A stretch of 64,000 bases of DNA from Pilimelia anulata. GTDB taxonomy: Bacteria > Actinomycetota > Actinomycetes > Mycobacteriales > Micromonosporaceae. Below are positions 8,590 through 17,403 of the stretch, piece after piece; position 1 is the first letter of the stretch; every line of letters starts with the position of its first letter. The stretch is taken from positions 496,001-560,000 of the forward strand of contig NZ_BMQB01000001.1 in NCBI RefSeq assembly GCF_014647895.1, in the 5' to 3' direction. The notes below the pieces were generated by a model. The model was not told the origin of the DNA. It did no database searches and worked only from the letters and a program-made list of their open reading frames with translations. Both the position numbers and the translations under genes were made by a program.

Positions 8590-9432
8590 GTGAACAGCTC
8601 AGCGAAGCGACGCAGGTACGCGGCGGCCACGTCGGGTCGGGGCCGACGGCTGTTCGCCGCGGCCGCGGTGCTCGCGGTGCTCGGCGCTACGGTGGCGGTG
8701 ACCCAGGTCTCGTCCGCCAACGAGCGCCGGGCCGCCGGCCAGCGGGCACAGCAGGAAGGCCAGCAAGAAGGCCAGCAGGACGGCCAGCAGGGCCGGAACC
8801 AGCAGGGCCGCCGCGCCTGGCGGGACGGCACCCGCGCCGGCGGCAACCAGAGCGGCGGCAACCCGCGCACGAAGGTCGTGATCAACGGCCTGAACGTGCT
8901 GACCCGGAGCTGCAACGGCAGCCGGCTCCAGCCGCACGACGGCTTCCAGGCCGGGCTGCGCTGCGTGAACACGCAGTTCGGCGAGGTCAGCGCCGCGGCG
9001 CAGAACCCGTCGCTGCTCATCACCGGCACGCCCCGGCAGGTGCGCGTGGGCCAGGACTTCAACCTGCAGGTCAGCAGCCGCAACCTCGTCCGCGACCGGT
9101 TCCTCGGCGCGGCGGACGGCGGCTACTACCTGGAGGCGTCCCTGCTCAACGGGCAGGGCCTGCAGCGCGGCCACATCCACACCGCCTGCCGGATGCTGCA
9201 GAACCAGCAGGTCGCGCAGAACCCCGACCCGGACCCCGCGTTCTTCGAGGCCACCGAGGACAACCGGGGCAGCGCCCGACCCGACAACGTCGTCATCCGG
9301 GTCGACGGGATGCCGCAGCGCGGCGTCGCCCAGTGCTCGGTCTGGGCCGGTGACGGCTCGCACCGGCTGCCGATGATGGAGCGGGCGAACCAGACGCCGG
9401 CGTTCGACACGGTGCGGATCGCAGTGGTTTGA
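8590..9432 (+). CDS. Exported protein of unknown function with Gln/Gly-rich linker
   Basis: I do not recognise the family. The 280-residue protein has a basic N-terminus, a hydrophobic signal or anchor (about 20-40), a linker of repeated QQEG/QQDG units (about 52-75), and a compact C-terminal domain of about 190 residues with four cysteines and the motif RGHIHTACRML. Similar actinomycete proteins are sometimes labelled Pecanex-like, which is not informative. GTG at 8590 follows AAAGG at about the right distance. The neighbour DUF4142 protein is also exported, suggesting a shared envelope role. Confidence 0.7.
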   Translation: MNSSAKRRRYAAATSGRGRRLFAAAAVLAVLGATVAVTQVSSANERRAAGQRAQQEGQQEGQQDGQQGRNQQGRRAWRDGTRAGGNQSGGNPRTKVVINGLNVLTRSCNGSRLQPHDGFQAGLRCVNTQFGEVSAAAQNPSLLITGTPRQVRVGQDFNLQVSSRNLVRDRFLGAADGGYYLEASLLNGQGLQRGHIHTACRMLQNQQVAQNPDPDPAFFEATEDNRGSARPDNVVIRVDGMPQRGVAQCSVWAGDGSHRLPMMERANQTPAFDTVRIAVV

Positions 9433-9590
9433 CGGAGGTCGCTTCCCCTTGCGATCTCCTCCCGTCGGCCGCCGGGCCCGGTGTCTCCCCACACCGCCCC
9501 CGGCGGCCGACGCGTGCCCACCGGTACCGGGCCACGACGATCGACCGCGCCGCGAGCGGTGATCGTCGGTGGCGCCGGGATGATCTCGGG

Positions 9591-9596
9591 CAAGAT
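9591..9596 (+). promoter_or_regulatory. -10 element of a leaderless gene (HhH-GPD)
   Basis: CAAGAT lies 6 nt before ATG 9603 and no ribosome binding site is present. Confidence 0.5.
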
Positions 9597-9602
9597 GGCG
9601 GC

Positions 9603-10181
9603 ATGAGCCTTGCCCTGCCGATCGGCGACGACGCGTCCGACCTGCTCCGGCGCAGCCCGCTGGCCCTGCTCATCGGGATGGTGCTGGACCAGCAGGTGCC
9701 GATGGAGCGTGCGTTCGCCGCCCCGTACGAGCTGGTCCAGCGGCTCGGCCACGAGCCGGACGCCGCCGAGCTGGCCGGCTTCGACACCGACGCGCTGATC
9801 GCCGTGTTCAGCGCCCGGCCGGCGCTGCACCGGTTCCCGCGGGCGATGGCCGTCCGGGTGCAGGAGGTGTGCCGGGCGCTGGTCGACGGGTACGGCGGCG
9901 ACCCGACCGCCCTGTACGCCGCGGCGGCCGACGGCCCCGACCTGCTGCGCCGGCTGCTGGCCCTGCCCGGCTTCGGGAAGGCCAAGGCGCAGATCTTCCT
10001 GGCGCTGCTCGGCAAGCGGTACGGCGTGCAGCCCGACGGCTGGCGGGAGGCGGCCGGCGACTACGGCGCCGCGGGGGCGTACCGTTCAGTGGCGGACATC
10101 GTCGACGACGACAGCCTGTCGCGGGTGCGCGCGTACAAGCAGGAGACGAAGGCCGCGGCCAGAGCGGCCAGGGCCAGCTAG
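9603..10181 (+). CDS. HhH-GPD-type base excision repair protein
   Basis: The 192-residue protein has a C-terminal helix-hairpin-helix (LLALPGFGKAKAQIFLALLG) typical of the HhH-GPD superfamily and a helical N-terminal half beginning LLIGMVLDQQVPMERAF, matching a small actinobacterial subfamily annotated as base excision DNA repair proteins. The catalytic Asp of classical glycosylases is not obvious, so a glycosylase activity is inferred, not shown. ATG at 9603 appears to be leaderless (CAAGAT 6 nt upstream). DUF3099 and DUF3039 genes follow on the same strand. Confidence 0.78.
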   Translation: MSLALPIGDDASDLLRRSPLALLIGMVLDQQVPMERAFAAPYELVQRLGHEPDAAELAGFDTDALIAVFSARPALHRFPRAMAVRVQEVCRALVDGYGGDPTALYAAAADGPDLLRRLLALPGFGKAKAQIFLALLGKRYGVQPDGWREAAGDYGAAGAYRSVADIVDDDSLSRVRAYKQETKAAARAARAS

Positions 10182-10216
10182 CCGGCGCCCCCCGGCCGGC
10201 CGGGGCGGGAGGCAGC

Positions 10217-10552
10217 GTGAATCGGCACCGGACGACGCTGATCACCGACGCGCAGCCCAGCCCCGACGCGCAGCTCCGGTCCCGGCAGCGCCGGTACCTG
10301 ACCATGATGGGGATCCGCGCCGGCTGCCTCATCCTCGGCGCGTTCCTCGCGGGTACCGACGTGCCGCTGCTGTGGCTGTGGCTGTCGATGTGCGCGGTGG
10401 CGATGGTGCTGCTGCCGTGGCTGGCCGTGCTGATCGCCAACGACCGCCCGGCCAAGCGGACGCCCCGGCCGCGCCCCGCCGCGGGCGCCGGTGCCGACCC
10501 CCGCGTGCTCGACGCGAAGCGGTCCGGACCGGTCATCGAACCCGACCGCTGA
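10217..10552 (+). CDS. DUF3099 membrane protein
   Basis: The 111-residue protein has two predicted transmembrane helices (about 35-52 and 55-75) preceded by a cytoplasmic segment starting with LITDAQPSPDAQL, the hallmark of DUF3099. The function is unknown; it is conserved in actinobacteria. GTG at 10217 has GGGAGG upstream. It lies 35 bp after the HhH-GPD gene. Confidence 0.8.
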   Translation: MNRHRTTLITDAQPSPDAQLRSRQRRYLTMMGIRAGCLILGAFLAGTDVPLLWLWLSMCAVAMVLLPWLAVLIANDRPAKRTPRPRPAAGAGADPRVLDAKRSGPVIEPDR

Positions 10553-10599
10553 GCCGGCCGCCGGTGACCGGCGGTGGTCGCGACGGCACCGTCGGTCTG

Positions 10600-10629
10600 T
10601 TGGGCCGGGGTGGCCCCGCCTGGCAGAAT
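10600..10629 (+). promoter_or_regulatory. Promoter of the leaderless DUF3039 gene
   Basis: TTGGGC (10600-10605) and CAGAAT (10624-10629) are 18 bp apart; the GTG start at 10636 is 6 nt after the -10 element. Confidence 0.5.
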
Positions 10630-10635
10630 GGGCGG

Positions 10636-10899
10636 GTGACCACACCACTGACGAGCCCCAGCACCGGCGGCACCACGCTGGACGAGCGGATCGAGGCGCC
10701 GCTCGAGCAGGGCGACCACGAGCGGTTCTCGCACTACGCCGAGGCCGAGAAGATCACCGAGGCGATGGTGCTGGGCACTCCGGTCAAGGCGCTCTGCGGC
10801 AAGGTCTGGGTGCCCTCGCGCGACCCCAAGAAGTTCCCCATCTGCCCGGAGTGCAAGGAGATCTACGAGGACGAGGAGCGCCTCGCCAACTGGAAGTGA
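10636..10899 (+). CDS. DUF3039 small zinc-ribbon-like protein
   Basis: The 87-residue protein matches actinobacterial DUF3039: HERFSHYAEAEKITEAMVLG, then a Cys in ALCGK and the pair PICPECKE, giving three cysteines that could bind metal with a further ligand. It is cytoplasmic; the function is unknown. It precedes the helicase gene by 117 bp on the same strand, a linkage that may be functional. Confidence 0.85.
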   Translation: MTTPLTSPSTGGTTLDERIEAPLEQGDHERFSHYAEAEKITEAMVLGTPVKALCGKVWVPSRDPKKFPICPECKEIYEDEERLANWK

Positions 10900-11016
10900 G
10901 CGCCCTGCCGCGCGCCCTTCCCTCCTCGCCGTAGCGGCGCGCCCCGCCGCCGCGTCTCACCACCGTTCCCGGCCCGGCCGTACGCCGCTGCCCTCGTGCG
11001 GAAGGAATCTGCCGCT

Positions 11017-12735
11017 GTGCCCGTCGCGCTCCCGGACCGCGAGGCATTCCCCCCGCTGCGGGCCTGGCAGCGGCGCGCGCTGGTCGAGTACCTGCGCCGC
11101 CGCGCCACCGACTTCCTCGCCGTCGCCACCCCCGGCGCCGGCAAGACGACGTTCGCGCTGCGGATCGCCGCCGAGTGCCTGCTGGACGGCACCGTCGAGC
11201 AGGTGACCGTCGTCGCGCCGACCGAGCACCTCAAGGTGCAGTGGGCCGAGGCGGCCGCCCGGGTGGGGATCCAGCTCGACGCGGCGTTCCGCAACGCCGA
11301 CGTGCACTCCGCTGCCGACTTCCACGGCGCGGTGATCACGTACGCGCAGGTCGGCATGGCGCCGGCCGTGCACCGGCGGCGCACGATGACCCGGCGGACG
11401 ATGGTGATCCTGGACGAGATCCACCACGCCGGCGACTCGCGCACCTGGGGCGACGGCGTGGTCGGCGCGTTCGAGCCGGCGGTCCGGCGGCTGATGCTCA
11501 CCGGTACGCCGTTCCGCTCCGACGACAACCAGATCCCGTTCGTCACGTACGAGGCGGGCGGCGACGGGCTGGCCCGGTCCAGAGCGGACTCGACGTACGG
11601 GTACGCCGACGCGCTCGCCGACGGCGTCGTCCGGCCGGTGATCTTCCTGGCGTACTCCGGCGAGACCCGGTGGCGGACCAGCGCCGGCGACGAGCTGGCC
11701 TGCCGGCTGGGCGAGCCGATGACGCAGGACCTCATCGCGCAGGCGTGGCGCACCGCGCTGGACCCGGCCGGCCAGTGGATGCCGCAGGTGCTGCGCGCCG
11801 CCGACGCCCGGCTCCAGGTGCTGCGCGCGGCCGGCATGACCGACGCGGGCGGCCTGGTGATCGCCAGCGACCAGCAGACCGCCCGGGCGTACGCGAAGCT
11901 GCTGCGCGACATCACCGGCCGCGCCGCCGTGGTGGTGCTCTCCGACGACGCGGGCGCGTCGGCGCGGATCGCGGCGTTCGCGGCGTCGGACGAGCGGTGG
12001 CTGGTGGCCGTCCGGATGGTGTCCGAGGGGGTGGACATCCCGCGGCTGGCCGTCGGCGTGTACGCCACCAGCGCCTCCACGCCGCTGTTCTTCGCGCAGG
12101 CGATCGGGCGGTTCGTCCGGGCCCGGCGGACCGGCGAGACGGCCTCGGTGTTCCTGCCCTCGGTACCGCACCTGCTGGGCCTGGCGAGCGAGCTGGAGGC
12201 CCAGCGCGACCACGTGCTGGGCGGCCCGAAGCGGGAGGGCTGGGAGGACGAGCTGCTCGAGCGCGCCCAGCAGGCCGAGACGGCCTCGGGCGAGCTGGAG
12301 AAGCGGTTCGAGGCGCTGTCGGCGACGGCCGAGCTGGACCAGGTGATCTTCGACGGCGCGAGCTTCGGCGCGCCGGTCGGCGCCGGTACGCCCGAGGAGG
12401 AGGAGTACCTGGGGCTGCCGGGGCTGCTGACGCCGGACCAGGTGTCGGTGCTGCTGAGCAAGCGCCAGGCCGACCAGATCGCCGCCCAGCGCCGGCAGCG
12501 GCCGGCCGAGCCGGTGCCGGCGGGGGAGCGGGCCGCGGCGCCGATGTCGGCCGCGCAGCGGCGGGTGGCGCTGCGCCGCCAGCTCAACACCCTGGTCGCC
12601 GCGCACCACCACCGGACCGACACCCCGCACGGCAAGATCCACGCGGAGCTGCGCCGGCGCTGCGGCGGCCCGCCGAGCGCCCAGGCGACGATCGAGCAGC
12701 TTGAGGAGCGGATCGCGACGATCGCCGACCTCTGA
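11017..12735 (+). CDS. DEAD/DEAH-box superfamily 2 helicase
   Basis: The 572-residue protein shows motif I (ATPGAGKTT), motif II (DEIHH), motif III-like LTGTPFR and motif VI (QAIGRFVR), with the SF2 core in about 1-390 followed by a C-terminal region rich in charged residues and possible coiled coil (about 400-440). It should be an ATP-dependent nucleic-acid translocase or helicase in the cytoplasm; the substrate is unknown. GTG at 11017 is preferred over GTG 10996 because GGAAGGA (11000-11006) is correctly placed. A very long hairpin follows the stop. Confidence 0.88.
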   Translation: MPVALPDREAFPPLRAWQRRALVEYLRRRATDFLAVATPGAGKTTFALRIAAECLLDGTVEQVTVVAPTEHLKVQWAEAAARVGIQLDAAFRNADVHSAADFHGAVITYAQVGMAPAVHRRRTMTRRTMVILDEIHHAGDSRTWGDGVVGAFEPAVRRLMLTGTPFRSDDNQIPFVTYEAGGDGLARSRADSTYGYADALADGVVRPVIFLAYSGETRWRTSAGDELACRLGEPMTQDLIAQAWRTALDPAGQWMPQVLRAADARLQVLRAAGMTDAGGLVIASDQQTARAYAKLLRDITGRAAVVVLSDDAGASARIAAFAASDERWLVAVRMVSEGVDIPRLAVGVYATSASTPLFFAQAIGRFVRARRTGETASVFLPSVPHLLGLASELEAQRDHVLGGPKREGWEDELLERAQQAETASGELEKRFEALSATAELDQVIFDGASFGAPVGAGTPEEEEYLGLPGLLTPDQVSVLLSKRQADQIAAQRRQRPAEPVPAGERAAAPMSAAQRRVALRRQLNTLVAAHHHRTDTPHGKIHAELRRRCGGPPSAQATIEQLEERIATIADL

Positions 12736-12765
12736 CGGCTTTCGCCCCTGTACGTGATCTTTGGC

Positions 12766-12813
12766 ACATGCACGTGGGCCGTCACCCGTTGGGGTGACGG
12801 CCCACGTGCATGT
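12766..12813. terminator. Bidirectional terminator with 22-bp perfect stem
   Basis: Arms 12766-12787 and 12792-12813 are exact complements around a 4-nt loop. The hairpin sits between the convergent helicase and DUF7455 genes. The arms include CACGTG, itself a palindrome. Confidence 0.85.
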
Positions 12814-12830
12814 CGCTTATGTCGGGGGTG

Positions 12831-13061
12831 CTAGCGGTTCATCTTGTCGGCGCCGCGCCAGGTGAATTCCGGGTCCGCGGCGTACTGGACCGCCGTCTTC
12901 ACGAGACGGTCGGCGTACTTGTTGGCGTGGTGTCCGCAGAACACCAGTTCGCCCCCACCGGCCAGGCCCACGCGGAGCTTGGCGGCGGCGTTGCAGCGGT
13001 CGCACCGTTCATCGGCGGCTGGTGGGGCCACCGCCTCGGGCGGCGTGAGGGTTGGTGTCAT
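12831..13061 (-). CDS. DUF7455 small zinc-ribbon-like protein
   Basis: The 76-residue protein has CDRCNAAAKLRV and a later FCGHHANKY, a C-x2-C plus Cys-His-His set consistent with one zinc site. It is a short actinobacterial family found near sigA; function is unknown. The second of two in-frame ATG codons (13059-13061) is chosen because AGGAGG lies 6 nt upstream; the first ATG touches that site. Confidence 0.82.
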   Translation of the reverse strand: MTPTLTPPEAVAPPAADERCDRCNAAAKLRVGLAGGGELVFCGHHANKYADRLVKTAVQYAADPEFTWRGADKMNR

Positions 13062-13332
13062 CGCCATCCTCCTCGGGTCGTCACCGATGTTGCGATCGTC
13101 GGGCCGGCTGGGGGCCGGTCGTAGCCGTCATCGTCATCGTTAACGTCGACGTCGCCGCCGGCGTTCCCGGTATGGCTCCGGGGGGACCTTCGTCACACCG
13201 AGGTCGACAGTCTGCCGTGCGACAAGGGTGCCACGTCAAGGATCGCGCGGCCGAGGCCCCCCGGCCGCATGGCCAGTTGACCTCTGCGTAACGTCTGGAT
13301 TACCCAGCGGTGGCGCGGACCTACCCCGATGT

Positions 13333-14859
13333 TCAGTCGAGATAGTCGCGCAGTACCTGAGAGCGGGACGGATGCCGCAACTTGGACATCGTCTTGGACT
13401 CGATCTGTCGGATGCGCTCGCGGGTGACCCCGTACACCTGGCCGATCTCGTCCAGCGTCCGCGGCTGGCCGTCGGTGAGCCCGAAGCGCAGCCGGACCAC
13501 GCCGGCCTCCCGCTCGGACAGCGTCTGCAACACCTGCTGGAGCTGGTCCTGGAGCAGCGAGAACGACACCGCGTCCACGGCCACCACGGCCTCGGAGTCC
13601 TCGATGAAGTCGCCGAGCTGGCTGTCGCCCTCGTCCCCGATGGTCTGATCGAGCGAGATCGGCTCCCGCGCGTACTGCTGGATCTCCAGCACCTTCTCGG
13701 GGGTGATGTCCATCTCCTTGGCCAGCTCCTCCGGGGTGGGCTCGCGCCCGAGGTCCTGGAGCAGCTCGCGCTGGATGCGGCCGAGCTTGTTGATCACTTC
13801 GACCATGTGCACCGGGATCCGGATGGTGCGGGCCTGATCGGCCATCGCCCGGGTGATCGCCTGCCGGATCCACCAGGTCGCGTACGTGGAGAACTTGTAG
13901 CCCTTGGTGTAGTCGAACTTCTCCACCGCCCGGATCAGGCCGAGGTTGCCCTCCTGGATCAGGTCCAGGAACGCCATCCCGCGCCCGGTGTACCGCTTGG
14001 CCAGCGAGACCACCAACCGCAGGTTGGCCTCCAGCAGGTGGTTCTTGGCCCGCTCGCCGTCCCGGCCGATCCAGCGCAGGTCCCGGGCGAGCTGGGTGGC
14101 GATCGTCTCGCCCGCCTCGTCGGCGGCGCGGAGCTGCTCGGCGGCGAACAGGCCCGCCTCGATCCGCTTGGCCAGCTCCACCTCCTGCTCGGCGTTCAGC
14201 AGGGGGACCTTGCCGATCTGCTTGAGGTACGCCCGGACCGAGTCCGCCGACGCCGTCAGCTCGGCGTCCCGCCGAGCCTGCTTGAGCGCCTCGGACTCGT
14301 CGTCGTCCCACTCGAAGTCCTTGCTGTCCGTGGCGGCGTCCGTGGCGGCCGCCTTGACCAGCTCCACGGGCTCCTCGACCACGACGTCCTCGATCGCGGC
14401 GGCCAGCTCCTCCGGATCGATCTCCGGCTCCTCGCCGTCCTTCTTCGGCGCGGCCTTGCCGGGCGCCGCCTTCTTCGCCGCCTTGGCGGGGGCGGCCTTC
14501 GCCGCCTTCTTCGCCGGGGCCGCGGCGGCGTCGCCGGCCGCCGCGGGGGCGGCCTTCTTCGCCGGCGCCTTGGCCGCCCCGGCGGTCGCCTTCGCCGTCG
14601 TCGCCTTGGACGCCGGCGTCGAGGACCGGGCCGCCGCGACCCGGCGGCGCATGCTCGTCGAGCCGTCCACCACGACCGTGATGCCGGCCTCGGCCAGCGT
14701 GCGCAGGATCTTCTTGGCCTGCGCGGGCGTGACGTCGGCGGACTCGACGGTCCGCGCCACCTGCGCCGAGGTCAACTGGCCCCCGGCGGCCTCGGCGTGG
14801 GCGATCAACACATCGGTGATCGAGCGAACGTCGGCGCCGGTGTGGCGGGCTTCAGTCAC
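13333..14859 (-). CDS. sigA: Principal RNA polymerase sigma factor (SigA/HrdB)
   Basis: The 508-residue protein has the group 1 layout: an N-terminal region with Ala/Lys/Pro-rich low-complexity sequence (about 85-150), an acidic segment (FEWDDDES), region 1.2 ([20 protein letters not shown]), region 2 with the -10 recognition helix ([14 protein letters not shown]), region 3, and region 4.2 ([19 protein letters not shown]). It recognises housekeeping promoters. GTG at 14857-14859 follows GGAAGG. A TACAAT -10 element lies at 15032-15037, implying a leader of about 165 nt. Confidence 0.96.
   Translation of the reverse strand: MTEARHTGADVRSITDVLIAHAEAAGGQLTSAQVARTVESADVTPAQAKKILRTLAEAGITVVVDGSTSMRRRVAAARSSTPASKATTAKATAGAAKAPAKKAAPAAAGDAAAAPAKKAAKAAPAKAAKKAAPGKAAPKKDGEEPEIDPEELAAAIEDVVVEEPVELVKAAATDAATDSKDFEWDDDESEALKQARRDAELTASADSVRAYLKQIGKVPLLNAEQEVELAKRIEAGLFAAEQLRAADEAGETIATQLARDLRWIGRDGERAKNHLLEANLRLVVSLAKRYTGRGMAFLDLIQEGNLGLIRAVEKFDYTKGYKFSTYATWWIRQAITRAMADQARTIRIPVHMVEVINKLGRIQRELLQDLGREPTPEELAKEMDITPEKVLEIQQYAREPISLDQTIGDEGDSQLGDFIEDSEAVVAVDAVSFSLLQDQLQQVLQTLSEREAGVVRLRFGLTDGQPRTLDEIGQVYGVTRERIRQIESKTMSKLRHPSRSQVLRDYLD
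13855..13983. repeat. 129-bp tract identical to 2869-2997 in sigB
   Basis: This is the sigA copy of the identical region 2 tract described at 2869-2997. Confidence 0.95.
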
Positions 14860-15272
14860 GAAAGACCTTCCGGAGACGATTGAGCTGCGACGGCCGTCGG
14901 CCGCGCCGGTGAGGCGCCCCGGGTTGCGCGATCGGGGGTCCCCGACCGTGTCGAGCGGGCCGGTCGAACCGGCCCGACCCCCGAGGGGGTGAGTGTGCCG
15001 CGACCCGGCCCGCTTCATGGGACAGGCGTGAATTGTAGCGCCGCATGCGACGGACGGCCCGCCGCGCACGCCGAACGCGCCCCACCGGGTGCCCCCGGCC
15101 CGCAATCACCCGGTGGGGTGACGGGAGCGGCGCTGTCCACCGACCGGGGGTGCCGGGCCGCCCGTCCGGGTCCGCGGGGCGACCCCACCGGGCCCGGGAC
15201 CGGTTCGCGAGGGGTCGCGGCGCGCCCCGGGACCGCCCCGCGGCAGGATGGCGGCGGACGAAGGAGGAGCCC
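14860..15272. other. Divergent sigA-suhB intergenic region
   Basis: These 413 bp hold the sigA promoter (15032-15037) and the suhB ribosome binding site. In mycobacteria ppgK sits between suhB and sigA; no such gene is visible here on either strand. Confidence 0.6.
15032..15037 (-). promoter_or_regulatory. -10 element of sigA
   Basis: Read on the minus strand the hexamer is TACAAT, the best -10 match in the window. No clear -35 is seen at 17-18 bp; the region has GTCCGTCGCATG instead. Confidence 0.55.
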
Positions 15273-16184
15273 ATGACCACCGCGGACCCCGACCCGTACC
15301 GGCTGCTCGACCTCGCGCTGGAGGTGGTCGCCGCCGCCGGCGCGACGGCCCGGGCGATGCAGCCCGGCGTCGGCGGGGTGTCCACGAAGTCCACTCCGAC
15401 CGACGTCGTCACCGCCGCCGACCGGGCGGTGGAGCGGCAGGTGGTCGCCGCGCTGCGGGCCGCCCGCCCCGACGACCGGGTGCTGGGCGAGGAGTACGGC
15501 GCCAGCGGCGCCGCCGGCGCCGGCGTGGAGTGGGTGCTGGACCCGATCGACGGCACGGTGAACTACCTGTACGGCCTGCCCAACTACGCGGTCTCGCTGG
15601 CGGCCCGCTGCGGCGGGGAGGCGGTGCTGGGCGTGGTGCACGACCCGGTCGGCGGGCGCTGGTGGACGGCCGTGCGCGGCGGCGGGGCGTACGCCGGCGA
15701 CCGCCGGCTCACCGGTTCGCCGGCGACCGAGCCGGACCGGGCGCTGATCGGGACCGGCTTCGCGTACGCGGCGGGGACCCGCGCCCGGCAGGCCGCCGTG
15801 CTGCGCGCGGTGCTGCCCCGGGTGCGCGACATCCGCCGGCTCGGCTCGGCGGCCACCGACCTGTGCCTGGCCGCCGAGGGGGCGCTGGACGGGTACTACG
15901 AGGCGGGGCTGGCGCCGTGGGACCTGGCCGCGGGCGGCCTGGTCGCCGCCGAGGCCGGGCTCCTGGTGACCGGGCTGCACGGCGACCCGCCCGGCCGGGC
16001 GATGGTCCTGGCGGCCCCGCCGGCCCTGCACGGCCCGCTGCACGACCTGGTGGCGTCCGCGACGGCGGCCGCGGACGCCGAGGCGGCCCGGGACGCCGAA
16101 CCGGCCCGGCGGGGCGCCGAGCCGGCCGAGCCGGGCGCCGGGGCGGCCCAGCGGGGCGCCGGGCCGGCTAGCGGTCGGCGCTGA
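15273..16184 (+). CDS. suhB: Inositol monophosphatase family protein
   Basis: The 303-residue protein has the metal-binding motifs of the IMPase/SuhB family: GEE (72-74), DPIDGT (90-95) and WDLAAGGLVAAEAG near 217-230. It should dephosphorylate myo-inositol-1-phosphate or a related sugar phosphate, feeding inositol lipids or mycothiol. ATG at 15273 follows AAGGAGGA. The last 35 residues are an Ala/Glu/Pro/Gly-rich tail with repeated RRGAEPAEPG-like units, absent from the core family. The 3' end overlaps the convergent cei gene by 17 bp. Confidence 0.9.
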   Translation: MTTADPDPYRLLDLALEVVAAAGATARAMQPGVGGVSTKSTPTDVVTAADRAVERQVVAALRAARPDDRVLGEEYGASGAAGAGVEWVLDPIDGTVNYLYGLPNYAVSLAARCGGEAVLGVVHDPVGGRWWTAVRGGGAYAGDRRLTGSPATEPDRALIGTGFAYAAGTRARQAAVLRAVLPRVRDIRRLGSAATDLCLAAEGALDGYYEAGLAPWDLAAGGLVAAEAGLLVTGLHGDPPGRAMVLAAPPALHGPLHDLVASATAAADAEAARDAEPARRGAEPAEPGAGAAQRGAGPASGRR

Positions 16185-16698
16185 TCGGGCAGGCGCGCGG
16201 CGGCAGCTCCGGCTCGCCGAGCGCGCTGATCGCCTGGTTGACCTCGGTGGTGGTGCTCAGCTTCTGGTACCCCGCCCCGACGGTGATATCCACGACAGCG
16301 CCCTTGCGGCCCGGCTCGTACCGCGGCTGGGCGCCGAGGAAGTACGCGCGCAGCAGGTGCGCGGAGCCGACGCCCATGGGCCCGAACTGGAGCAGCGCGA
16401 CGCCGTTGAACCGGCGGCTGGCCGTGGTCACCCGCTGGTCCACCTGGAACCGCCGATTGCGGAACTCCCCGGCGAGCTGCTGCCCGAGGCCGGGTACGTC
16501 GGTACCGTTGAAGATGCGTACCTTGACGTCCTGCTGCTTGGGCAGGTCGACCGCCGCGCGGACGAAGCCCGCGGGGCAGCCCGGCTGGGCCTTGGCATTG
16601 CTCTGCGAGTCGCGGACCATCGCCACGACGACGAACACCACCGCCGCCACGGCCAGCGCGGCGACGACGGCCAGTGCGCGTACGCGCGCAAAGCTCAT
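16168..16698 (-). CDS. cei: Envelope integrity protein Cei / LytR C-terminal domain protein
   Basis: The 176-residue protein has one N-terminal transmembrane helix (about 9-28) and an extracytoplasmic LytR_C-like domain (VKVRIFNGTDVPGLGQQLAGEF). It corresponds to Rv2700 by position and architecture; that protein is needed for cell envelope integrity. ATG at 16696-16698 is chosen because GAAGGA lies upstream. The end overlaps suhB, as in a closely packed convergent pair. Confidence 0.85.
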   Translation of the reverse strand: MSFARVRALAVVAALAVAAVVFVVVAMVRDSQSNAKAQPGCPAGFVRAAVDLPKQQDVKVRIFNGTDVPGLGQQLAGEFRNRRFQVDQRVTTASRRFNGVALLQFGPMGVGSAHLLRAYFLGAQPRYEPGRKGAVVDITVGAGYQKLSTTTEVNQAISALGEPELPPRACPISADR

Positions 16699-17096
16699 AT
16701 TCCGGTCCTTCGGTACAAGTCGCTCCATACGGCGCAACTCGCCGTAACCAACCCTTTCGAGGCTAGCGCCTCCCGGCCCCGTATGGAGGCTAGCGCGTCC
16801 ACACCCCACCCTTGAAAGGCCGAACGGCTCCGGCGTGCCGACGATGATCCTCGCTTCGCTGCCCCTACTTTTGGTGTCGCCTGAGTCACATCGGGAACAA
16901 GTTCGGTCGCGTGGACGTACAACTACCGCACGCAAGGGGTAAGGTACCGCGCTCGCCGGGGTTTGCCCGTTACCGGATTGTCCGGCGCGCGACCACCTGT
17001 CCACTCCGGTCGCCATGTGCCGGGTGGGCACAGGAGAGTACCGTCGTCCGGAACCGCGGCCGGCGGAGAGAATGTCGATACGGGAGAGTGACACCG
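16699..17096. other. Divergent cei-DUF4193 intergenic region
   Basis: These 398 bp hold promoters for both genes and no supported ORF. An 11-bp direct repeat GAGGCTAGCGC occurs at 16760-16770 and 16787-16797, 27 bp apart, which could be an operator pair. Confidence 0.5.
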
Positions 17097-17393
17097 ATGG
17101 CCACCGACTACGACGCCCCGCGTCGCGACGAAGTCGACCTCGGCGAGGACAGCCTGGAGGAGCTGAAGGCCCGCCGCACCGACGCGCAGTCGGGTGCGGT
17201 GGACGTCGACGAGACCGACTCCGGTGAGAATTTCGAGCTGCCGGACGGCGACCTGGCCGACGAGGAGCTGACGGTCAAGGTTCTGCCGATGCAGAACGAC
17301 GAGTTCCGCTGTGCCCGCTGTTTCCTGGTCCACCACCGCAGCCAGCTCGCCACCGAACGCAACGGCGACCTGATCTGCCGCGAGTGCGTCTGA
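17097..17393 (+). CDS. DUF4193 small zinc-ribbon protein
   Basis: The 98-residue acidic protein starts MATDYDAPRR and ends in a four-cysteine ribbon, FRCARCFLVHHRSQLA followed by LICRECV (two CxxC pairs). It matches DUF4193 (Rv2699c position). It is abundant and essential-looking in relatives but of unknown function; RNA polymerase or ribosome association is sometimes suggested. GGGAGA precedes ATG 17097. Confidence 0.9.
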   Translation: MATDYDAPRRDEVDLGEDSLEELKARRTDAQSGAVDVDETDSGENFELPDGDLADEELTVKVLPMQNDEFRCARCFLVHHRSQLATERNGDLICRECV

Positions 17394-17403
17394 GCGGCCG
17401 GCA

